NCBI GenBank assembly: GCA_900552325.1
Contig: URZG01000071.1
Coordinates: 1-9,166, forward strand
DNA from: an uncultured Porphyromonadaceae bacterium
Lineage (GTDB): Bacteria > Bacteroidota > Bacteroidia > Bacteroidales > Muribaculaceae
Direction: 5' to 3'
Length of the DNA: 9,166 nt
Shown here: positions 1 through 4,930 of the stretch, piece by piece
How positions within the stretch are numbered: the stretch's first letter is position 1
How the letters are laid out: each line of letters opens with the position of its first letter
Program-made: the position numbers and the translations under genes
Notes under the pieces: generated by a model
The model's input: the letters and a program-made list of their open reading frames with translations, nothing else
Database searches by the model: none
Told to the model about the DNA's origin: nothing

Positions 1-220
1 TGATGTGGATTCTTTCCAGAACACCGATGGCCATGCCGATCAGGCTGAACCATACCAGCATCAGAGTGGCAACCTCCTGGGTCCAAGGAAAGCCCTGCTT
101 GAAGATATAACGCAGGATTACATCCGTGAAAACGATGACGGTCAGGACCACCATGCAAATAATGGCGAACCATTCCAGTGCCTTGAACAGAAAACGGCTG
201 GCTTTCTGCAGAATACGCAT
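1..220 (-). CDS. dctQ: TRAP transporter small permease, DctQ-type (partial, N-terminal 73 residues)
   Basis: Small integral-membrane subunit of a tripartite ATP-independent periplasmic (TRAP) transporter, which links the solute-binding protein to the large DctM permease for ion-driven uptake. The visible protein begins MRILQKASRF. It has one hydrophobic helix at about residues 17-38 followed by FTDVILRYIF, a helix-end pattern typical of DctQ. Then come a PWTQEVA segment and a second helix (about 51-68) ending near residue 70. The PWTxEVA..L..W motif is a family hallmark. The start at 218-220 is supported by a Shine-Dalgarno AAAGGAG (229-235) about 8 nt upstream. The gene runs off the left edge, so the remaining roughly 90 residues and the expected dctM are not visible. 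It lies 72 nt downstream of dctP with a hairpin between them. Family call is firm; the substrate is unknown. Confidence 0.88.
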   Translation of the reverse strand, partial: MRILQKASRFLFKALEWFAIICMVVLTVIVFTDVILRYIFKQGFPWTQEVATLMLVWFSLIGMAIGVLERIHI

Positions 221-253
221 AGTGCAGACTCCTTTCTAGTAATTCGCAAATTG

Positions 254-281
254 AAAGGACGGCCCGGATGGGCCGCCCTTT
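254..281 (-). terminator. Intercistronic hairpin between dctP and dctQ
   Basis: A 12-bp inverted repeat (254-265 with 270-281) has a 4-nt loop. In the minus-strand transcript every position pairs, with one G-U (259/276), and the stem is followed by TTTCAATTTG. It starts 11 nt after the dctP stop and ends 18 nt before the dctQ Shine-Dalgarno. A hairpin here could act as a leaky terminator or a 3' RNA stabiliser, giving more binding protein than permease as TRAP and ABC operons need. The T-tract is interrupted, so partial rather than complete termination is my inference. Confidence 0.6.
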
Positions 282-292
282 ACCAGCATAGA

Positions 293-1330
293 TCAGCCCA
301 GAGCCTGAACGCGCTCCACAATGGCCTTCTGATCAGCATTCAGGAAGGTATCATACATAGGTGCAACAGCATCCTGGAACAGCTTGACCTCTTCATCGGT
401 CAGAGTGGTGAGGGTGCAGCCCTTCTCTTCAGCGATCTTGGCGTTCTTGGCTTCGGACTCCTCCCAAGCCTCACGATGCCAGACCTCGGCTTCCTTGGCA
501 CAGTCGAAGATGATTTGCTGATCCTCAGCAGACAGCTTATCCATGGTCTGCTTGGAAGCCAGGATCATGTCAGGCATGTAGGAATGGCCGTCATAGGTCC
601 AGTAGGGAGCAACCTCCCAGAAAGACATCTCGATGTAAGAAGTCATGTTGTTCTCAGCGCCATCCACAACGTTGGTCTGAATGGAAGAGTAAGTGTCGTT
701 AAAGGGCAGACCCACGCCGGCAGCACCCAGGCAGTCCATCAGGGTCAGCATCAGGTCGGACTCGGACACACGGATCTTCATGCCGGCCAGATCGGCGGGG
801 GTGTGGATCTCCTTCTTGGAGTTGAAGAAGTTTCTGGAACCGGGATGCAGATAGGTGATACCCACCAGGTTGTTGTCCTTGAAGGTCTCAAAGACTTCCT
901 GACCGATCTCGCCGTCCAGAACCTCAAAGAGGTGATCCACGCTGGTGTACTCATAGGGCATCTGCAGAGCGTTCATCAGAGGAGCGAACTCAGCAGAGGC
1001 ACCGGAAGAAACACGGGTGAAGTCCAGACCGCCGAACTGGCACTGCTCGATGGTGGAGCGCTCGTCGCCCAGTTCACCGGCAAAGTGGCACTCGATGGTG
1101 ATGCGGCCATCAGTCTTTTCGTTTACCAGATCAGCGAACATCTGGCAGGCCTGGCTGGTGATGTGCTCAGCGTTGTGGCTGTTGGCCAGACGCAGAACCA
1201 CAGTCTCAGCGGAAGGGGTACCTGCAGAAGCAGTGTCGCCAGTGGAAGAGCTGTCCTTCTGCCCACCGCAGCCGGTGCACAGGCTCAGCAGCATGACCAT
1301 CGCCAGAAGGGAGGTAACAAACTTTTTCAT
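293..1330 (-). CDS. dctP: TRAP transporter substrate-binding lipoprotein, DctP family
   Basis: Extracytoplasmic solute receptor of a TRAP transporter (345 residues, normal length). The chosen ATG (1328-1330) begins MKKFVTSLLAMVMLLSLCTG and is preceded at 8 nt by AGGAG (1339-1343). A GTG/ATG 15 codons further upstream lacks such a site and would spoil the signal peptide. The N-terminus is a lipoprotein signal with acylation expected at Cys21 (CTGC, an imperfect lipobox), then a Ser/Thr/Gly-rich linker. Family landmarks follow: a VVLRLANSH opening strand, SRNFFNSKKEI and PADLAGMKIRV. The Arg of that last motif normally makes the salt bridge to a substrate carboxylate. Later comes VVDGAENNMTSY. 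Organic acids or sugar acids are therefore the likely ligands; the exact one cannot be read. It lies between a response regulator upstream and dctQ downstream. Confidence 0.93.
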   Translation of the reverse strand: MKKFVTSLLAMVMLLSLCTGCGGQKDSSSTGDTASAGTPSAETVVLRLANSHNAEHITSQACQMFADLVNEKTDGRITIECHFAGELGDERSTIEQCQFGGLDFTRVSSGASAEFAPLMNALQMPYEYTSVDHLFEVLDGEIGQEVFETFKDNNLVGITYLHPGSRNFFNSKKEIHTPADLAGMKIRVSESDLMLTLMDCLGAAGVGLPFNDTYSSIQTNVVDGAENNMTSYIEMSFWEVAPYWTYDGHSYMPDMILASKQTMDKLSAEDQQIIFDCAKEAEVWHREAWEESEAKNAKIAEEKGCTLTTLTDEEVKLFQDAVAPMYDTFLNADQKAIVERVQALG

Positions 1331-1356
1331 CTTCTTTTCTCCTATCAAACTTTTTA

Positions 1357-1374
1357 TGATCCTAATCAGGATCA
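1357..1374. promoter_or_regulatory. 18-bp near-perfect palindrome upstream of dctP
   Basis: On the minus strand it reads TGATCCTGATTAGGATCA: 7-bp arms around a 4-bp centre, ending 27 bp before the dctP start codon and just upstream of its Shine-Dalgarno. The position fits an operator, or a small 5' UTR hairpin. The rest of the 160-bp AT-rich gap (1331-1490) has weak -10-like hexamers on the minus strand (TACAAT near 1390-1395) but no convincing -35, so I do not call a promoter. Which protein would bind is unknown. The neighbouring AraC-type regulator would more usually bind direct repeats. Confidence 0.35.
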
Positions 1375-1490
1375 CTTCTATAATTTGATTGTATCTGAGA
1401 ACAAAATATTAAGAAATCGTAAACTCTTGCGGTTTAGCCGTTATTTTTTTGCCAACATCCAAAGAATATTTGTTAAAATTGTGCAAAATT

Positions 1491-1520
1491 AACAACAGCA
1501 GGCAAGCCGCCTGCTGTTGT
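1491..1520 (-). terminator. Rho-independent terminator after the response regulator
   Basis: A perfect 12-bp inverted repeat (ACAACAGCAGGC at 1492-1503, complement at 1509-1520, 5-nt loop) starts 4 nt past the response-regulator stop codon. In the minus-strand transcript it is followed by the T-rich TAATTTTG. This separates the two-component genes from dctP, which then needs its own promoter in the AT-rich gap. The stem is symmetrical, but no plus-strand gene ends here. Confidence 0.8.
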
Positions 1521-1524
1521 GTCT

Positions 1525-2244
1525 TTATTCCGTGGATGATACAACCGTGTTTCGATAAGCCGTCGGTGTACATCCTACCACTTTTTTAAATGCCTTTGTG
1601 AAATAATTGGAATCGGCATATCCAACGGAATGTCCTACGTCGCTGACGGAGAGGTCTGTAGAAGTCAAGCGCTTCTTGGCCTTTTCGATGCGGTAAGACG
1701 TCAGATAATCCAAAAAGGTCTTTCCGGTAACCGCCTTTACTTGCCTCGAAAAATAAAACGGACTCATTCCCATGCTTGCGGCTGCGTCTTCCAGTGCCAT
1801 ATCCTCTGCATAATGGCGCTGCACCCATACAGCCAGCTCCGACTCAAAGGGAGATGTCTTCGGCACAACGCAGGTCTGAAGGTCAAAAAACTTCTGGAGA
1901 CTTTCCCGCAGTTCCACCTCGCCAACCGGTTTTAGAATATAGTCCTCGCCACCGGAACGGATCGCCCCCACTGCATAATCAAACCGATCATAGGCGGTAA
2001 GGAAAATGATGTGGACCGTCTGGATTTGCTTTTTAATGACCGCTGCGGCTTCCAACCCATTTTTTCCGGGCATTTCAATGTCCATAAATATTACGTCCGG
2101 CTGTACGCGAAGAGCCTTGTCCACTGCGTCATTTCCATCCGATGCTGCCTCAATCAGTGCGGCATCACCTAAGATCCCCCTGAGCCGGGAGATCAGCGCC
2201 CCCCGACTTTTGGGTTCATCCTCAGCCACCAGCACCTTGAACAT
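1525..2244 (-). CDS. Response regulator with AraC-type DNA-binding domain (YesN-like)
   Basis: Cytoplasmic transcription factor of a two-component system (239 residues). Residues 1-120 form a CheY-like receiver. It has acidic residues E8/D9/E10 in VAEDEP, phospho-acceptor D55 in FMDIEMPG, T83 in FLTAYD and K105 in YILKPV. Residues about 135-235 form the double helix-turn-helix of the AraC family (MSPFYFSRQVK, SVGYADSNYFTKAFKK, GCTPTAYR). The ATG at 2242-2244 has a strong Shine-Dalgarno AGGGGAGG (2251-2258) 6 nt upstream, located inside the end of the kinase gene. The 23-nt overlap implies translational coupling with the kinase core, so the C-terminal half of that kinase is its native partner. 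The TRAP operon directly downstream is its likely target, by proximity only. This protein type with a Shine-Dalgarno site is typical of Clostridia. Confidence 0.93.
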   Translation of the reverse strand: MFKVLVAEDEPKSRGALISRLRGILGDAALIEAASDGNDAVDKALRVQPDVIFMDIEMPGKNGLEAAAVIKKQIQTVHIIFLTAYDRFDYAVGAIRSGGEDYILKPVGEVELRESLQKFFDLQTCVVPKTSPFESELAVWVQRHYAEDMALEDAAASMGMSPFYFSRQVKAVTGKTFLDYLTSYRIEKAKKRLTSTDLSVSDVGHSVGYADSNYFTKAFKKVVGCTPTAYRNTVVSSTE

Positions 2245-3337
2245 GCAATTCCTCCCCTACAATCAATCTTACACAGGTCCCCAGACCGGGACGGCTGAAT
2301 ACATCCATTTTGCCGCCGCTGAGTTCCATCCGTTCCCGAATATTATCCAGTCCTACAGAGTGATGCGCGGTGGTTCCGCCGCTCTGCTGCGGACAGAAAC
2401 CGCAGCCGTTGTCAGTGACCATAATCGTAATTCCCCGATGCCCCCGGAACGTGCGGACACGCACCAATCCACCGCATTCCTTCAGCCCGTGAATGATTGC
2501 GTTTTCCACCAACGGCTGGAGGATAAATTTCGGAACGGGAACATCAGAAAGCGCAGGATCAGCATGGACTTCCATAGTAATGCGGTCGCCGTATCGTGTC
2601 TCCTGCAGTTCCATATAATCCCGCAGAAGCCCGATTTCCCGCCCCAATGCAACGATCTTCTCATCGCTTTCCAGCGAATACCGGAAAAAATTAGACAGAC
2701 GCAGAATCAGATCCTCTGACAGTGGTGCCTGTTCTTCGTGCGCCAGCGCGGCAATGGTGCTGAGGGTGTTGAACAGGAAGTGGGGGTTGAGCTGCTCCTT
2801 GAGACTTGTCAGTTCCTGCTGGCGTTGTGCCAGGCGCGTCTCGTCCTCTTTTTCGCGCAGGGTTTTGTAACGGCGGATCAGTCCGAGAGCCAGCGCAAGC
2901 GCTATGGTCATCACCGAGTCGCGGAGTATCCATTTCAGATTCCACAGCAGCTGAGAGGGGTGGGGCGGTTTCGCGCTGCGGCGCGGAAACACTTTTTGCC
3001 AGAAGGGTTCCGACCACTGGTAGATGGCCCATAGAAGGAACAGCGCCACGGCGATGACAAGCAGATTCCATAGAAGGGGACGCATCATGGAGTGTCCCCG
3101 CTGCATGGCCCGGGGGATGATCAGCAGGTAGTTGAGATAGAAAATGCTGATGAATACCCCGGCCTTCAGGTAGGAGCCCAGCTGGAGCTGCCAGGGAAGT
3201 TGAACCGGGCGCCCGAGCGACGAAACCATCTCGGGGAGGATGAAAAGGGCCCCGATGGCGAGCAGATGGGCCACAACTGCGGTGATTCTGGTGCGGTTGC
3301 TTCCAGATGCGGATATTCTGTCTGTAGTGTGGTTCAT
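2222..3337 (-). CDS. Sensor histidine kinase, LytS/YesM-like; chimeric (Bacteroidales membrane half + clostridial kinase core)
   Basis: Membrane histidine kinase (371 residues from ATG 3335-3337). Residues 1-155 hold about four hydrophobic helices (about 20-41, 59-77, 86-106, 139-154) with LNYLLIIPRAM, the pattern of Bacteroidetes LytS-type kinases. A short coiled coil (about 156-182) leads to the H-box NPHFLFNTL with H186. From about residue 193 the sequence (STIAALAHEE, FFRYSLESDEK, YMELQETRYGDRI) matches clostridial YesM/LytS kinases. The HATPase part has the N-box LVENAIIHG (N279), VTDNGCGF (D309) and GLDNIRERM. All catalytic boxes are intact and the frame is open. The start was chosen because it overlaps the DUF4492 stop as ATGA; the open frame extends to 3511 but that stretch is DUF4492 DNA in another frame. 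A Bacteroidales kinase of this type normally partners a LytTR regulator, yet here the partner is an AraC-type one. I infer a junction rather than a natural gene. Confidence 0.8.
   Translation of the reverse strand: MNHTTDRISASGSNRTRITAVVAHLLAIGALFILPEMVSSLGRPVQLPWQLQLGSYLKAGVFISIFYLNYLLIIPRAMQRGHSMMRPLLWNLLVIAVALFLLWAIYQWSEPFWQKVFPRRSAKPPHPSQLLWNLKWILRDSVMTIALALALGLIRRYKTLREKEDETRLAQRQQELTSLKEQLNPHFLFNTLSTIAALAHEEQAPLSEDLILRLSNFFRYSLESDEKIVALGREIGLLRDYMELQETRYGDRITMEVHADPALSDVPVPKFILQPLVENAIIHGLKECGGLVRVRTFRGHRGITIMVTDNGCGFCPQQSGGTTAHHSVGLDNIRERMELSGGKMDVFSRPGLGTCVRLIVGEELHVQGAGG
2755..2860. other. Probable junction between Bacteroidales and clostridial DNA
   Basis: This segment codes for the coiled coil, the H-box (H186 codon at 2780-2782) and the residues just after it. 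To the right (higher coordinates) lie Bacteroidales-type genes without Shine-Dalgarno sites. To the left lie clostridial-type genes with strong ones. Codon use changes near 2700-2760: the H-box side uses mostly C/G-ending codons (AAC CCC CAC TTC CTG), while downstream codons such as TCT AAT TTT appear. The H-box is among the few stretches that could share near-identical nucleotides across phyla, so it is where an assembler or a recombination event could cross over. The exact base cannot be fixed by reading alone. Confidence 0.6.
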
Positions 3338-3624
3338 TTTCGGTTGGATGGGGAGGATACGGGGAGTGACCGTGCCGGATCGGTGAGTTCGCGGGCCACG
3401 GCACGCGCGCGGTCGCCGTCGTTGTCGTACTCTTCGGCAAGGCGATCCGGGAAGAAGAACAGCCGGAATACCAGGAAGAGTATCGCCAGCTTCACGAGGA
3501 TCAGCACCCACAGGCGCCTCCCCACGGTCATTTCGCGGAATCCGCCCGTGTACAGCTCTACGACCCTCTTCAAGAACGAGGGTTTCCGGTTCTCCGGAGA
3601 ACGTTGTGGATAATTTTCAGCCAA
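3334..3624 (-). CDS. DUF4492 family small membrane protein
   Basis: Small protein of up to 96 residues with one transmembrane helix (about 38-58). The segment GFREMTVGRRLW, then a hydrophobic helix ending LFFFPD, matches my memory of the Bacteroidetes family DUF4492. Its members are about 70-90 residues and in Bacteroides often sit beside cytochrome bd oxidase genes; no oxidase gene is visible here. An acidic/basic tail follows (YDNDGDRARAVAREL). There is no in-frame ATG near the 5' end. The longest frame starts at TTG (3622-3624), and another TTG at codon 18 is possible, so the start is uncertain. Its stop overlaps the kinase start as ATGA, implying translational coupling with the membrane half of the kinase. 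Molecular function is unknown. The mirror-image promoter at 3635-3666 could drive it with a very short leader. Confidence 0.75.
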   Translation of the reverse strand: MAENYPQRSPENRKPSFLKRVVELYTGGFREMTVGRRLWVLILVKLAILFLVFRLFFFPDRLAEEYDNDGDRARAVARELTDPARSLPVSSPSNRK

Positions 3625-3630
3625 CGGTAG

Positions 3631-3662
3631 TTTGCAAAGTTTGAAAATTAGGAGTAACTTTG
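3631..3662 (+). promoter_or_regulatory. Bacteroidetes-type promoter for the DUF4494-yggS pair
   Basis: TTTG at 3631-3634, a 20-nt spacer, then TAACTTTG at 3655-3662 match the Bacteroidetes primary sigma consensus (-33 TTTG, -7 TAnnTTTG) exactly, with a canonical spacer. The expected transcript start is about 3668-3670, giving a leader of about 30 nt before the ATG at 3701. No Shine-Dalgarno precedes that ATG, as usual for the phylum. Confidence 0.75.
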
Positions 3663-3666
3663 CAAA
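3635..3666 (-). promoter_or_regulatory. Mirror-image promoter on the opposite strand, toward DUF4492
   Basis: On the minus strand, TTTG (3663-3666), a 20-nt spacer, then AAACTTTG (3635-3642) match TTTG/TAnnTTTG with one mismatch in the -7 box. It occupies almost the same bases as the plus-strand promoter, so the two could not be bound at once. Transcription would begin near 3628, only a few bases before the TTG at 3624. That suggests either a near-leaderless mRNA or a DUF4492 start further in. Confidence 0.4.
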
Positions 3667-3700
3667 GTTAATAAAAAGTATTCAGTAATAGATATAGGAA

Positions 3701-4156
3701 ATGTCAAACTGGTTTGAATGTAAAGTCCGTTACGATAAACTCCAGGAAAACGGTTCGGTGAAGAAAGTCACCGAGCCTTATCTCGTCGACGCGCTGTCGA
3801 TTACAGAAGCGGTGGCGCGCATCACCGACGAGATGGCCCCCTTCATATCCGGCGACTATTCGGTCTCCTCAGCCAAAAGTACCAAAATAGCCGAGATTTT
3901 CTGGGATGATACCGCCGACAAATGGTATCTCGTGAAAGTGGCTTTTATCACTATAGATGAAAAAACTGCCGCCGAGAAAAAGTCCGTATCGCAGATTCTG
4001 GTGGCCGGCAGCTCCTTCAAAGGCGCTTTCGACAATTTCATGGAGAACATGAAGTCGACGATGACCGACTTCGAGATCGTCTCCATCGCCGAGACTCCCT
4101 ACATGGATGTTTATAAGGTAAAACTCGGTAACCTCCCTGAAAAATCAGCCGAATGA
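3701..4156 (+). CDS. DUF4494 domain-containing protein
   Basis: Soluble protein of 151 residues without a signal peptide or membrane helix. The opening NWFECKVRYDK, then KKVTEPYLVDALSITEAVARI, FISGDYSV, WYLVKVAFITIDEKTAAEKK and SIAETPYMDVYKV, matches what I recall of DUF4494, a family largely confined to Bacteroidetes. The length is typical. No catalytic residues are known to me, and function is unassigned. It overlaps the next gene by 4 nt (ATGA at 4153-4156), a conserved-looking coupling with the PLP-homeostasis protein that hints at a link to vitamin B6 or amino-acid metabolism; that link is inference. Transcription is likely from the promoter at 3631-3662. Confidence 0.85.
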   Translation: MSNWFECKVRYDKLQENGSVKKVTEPYLVDALSITEAVARITDEMAPFISGDYSVSSAKSTKIAEIFWDDTADKWYLVKVAFITIDEKTAAEKKSVSQILVAGSSFKGAFDNFMENMKSTMTDFEIVSIAETPYMDVYKVKLGNLPEKSAE

Positions 4157-4848
4157 TTCCCGCCGGCGACATATCCTCCCGTATAACGGCCATCCGTTCC
4201 ACCCTCCCGCAGGGGGTGGAGCTGGTGGCCGTTTCCAAATTCCATCCGCTCGGTGCCATTCTGGAGGCTGCGGCCTCCGGGCAGCGTCTTTTCGGCGAAA
4301 GCCGGGTGCAGGAACTGGAGCGGAAAGTGGCTGAACTCGCCGCTTCCGGGCGCGAGGAGGAGATCGGCTGGCACTTCATCGGGCATCTGCAGACCAACAA
4401 AGTGCGTCAGCTGCTGCGCCTGCGGCCGGCGATGATCGAGAGCGTGGATTCGCTCCGACTCCTGTCGCTGATCGACCGGGAAGCCGAGGCCGCCGGCATC
4501 GTACAGCGGGTGCTGATGCAGGTTCATGTGGCGCGCGAAGAGACCAAAACAGGTTTCTCGCCCGACGAATTGATGGACTATTTCCGTCAGCGCCGCTTCG
4601 AGGAGCTTCGCGCCACCCATATCTGCGGTGTGATGGGGATGGCCTCGAATACCGACGACGCCTCCCGGGTGGAGGCTGATTTCCGTGCCATACGCCGGTG
4701 TTTCGACGGGATTCTTCAGATCGCCCCTGATTTGCGCGGCTTCTCGGCCGTGAGCATGGGGATGAGCGGCGACTACCCCCTGGCTGTCGCCTGCGGCTCG
4801 AATCTCGTGAGGGTGGGGACGGCGATTTTCGGCGACCGGCAATACTGA
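4153..4848 (+). CDS. yggS: YggS family pyridoxal phosphate homeostasis protein
   Basis: Cytosolic PLP-binding protein (231 residues, full length) with the fold of the alanine-racemase N-terminal domain and no known enzymatic activity. The family buffers PLP and affects amino- and keto-acid balance. Visible motifs are LVAVSKFHP with the PLP lysine K29, LFGESRVQEL, the signature WHFIGHLQTNKVR, HVAREETKTGF, GVMGMAS and the phosphate-binding end SMGMSGDYPLAVACGSNLVRVGTAIFG. The start ATG at 4153 overlaps the DUF4494 stop by 4 nt; no closer alternative preserves the N-terminal helix. Downstream lie 82 AT-rich bases before the sugar transporter gene. I see no terminator hairpin and no good TTTG/TAnnTTTG pair there, so readthrough into the transporter is possible. 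Confidence 0.95.
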   Translation: MIPAGDISSRITAIRSTLPQGVELVAVSKFHPLGAILEAAASGQRLFGESRVQELERKVAELAASGREEEIGWHFIGHLQTNKVRQLLRLRPAMIESVDSLRLLSLIDREAEAAGIVQRVLMQVHVAREETKTGFSPDELMDYFRQRRFEELRATHICGVMGMASNTDDASRVEADFRAIRRCFDGILQIAPDLRGFSAVSMGMSGDYPLAVACGSNLVRVGTAIFGDRQY

Positions 4849-4930
4849 AAAACTCCTTATAATGGCATATATCCTATATTAGATTTCTTACCTAAGCCAA
4901 CTCTAAAACTAATCCAATTATAATTCTATC

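Larger units (their letters stand above)
3631..3670. repeat. Direct repeat TTTGCAAAGTT x2 including a 16-bp perfect palindrome
   Basis: TTTGCAAAGTT occurs at 3631-3641 and again at 3659-3669, 28 bp apart. The second copy is embedded in the perfect palindrome TAACTTTGCAAAGTTA (3655-3670). Because TTTGCAAA is self-complementary, the arrangement creates promoter boxes on both strands. It may also be a binding site for a dimeric regulator, about 2.7 helical turns apart, within the promoter. Confidence 0.6.

Noticed and set aside
5..1492. Long plus-strand open frame (495 codons) across the dctP region
   Set aside because: It is antisense to dctP and dctQ, whose proteins are clearly recognisable. 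Its translation has no domain pattern and no ribosome-binding site, and it runs through a terminator.
1491..1520. Inverted repeat considered as an insertion-sequence end or attachment site
   Set aside because: No second copy, target duplication or transposase is present; its position right after a stop codon with a T-rich tail fits a terminator.
2006..2719. Plus-strand open frame of 237 codons
   Set aside because: Antisense to the regulator and kinase core; composition is that of a shadow frame with no recognisable motif.
3338..3511. 58-codon N-terminal extension of the histidine kinase
   Set aside because: The stretch is DUF4492 coding DNA read in another frame (Arg/Pro-rich translation). 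ATG 3337 with an ATGA overlap is the better start.
4111..4842. Minus-strand frame of 243 codons
   Set aside because: Antisense of yggS, which has complete family motifs.
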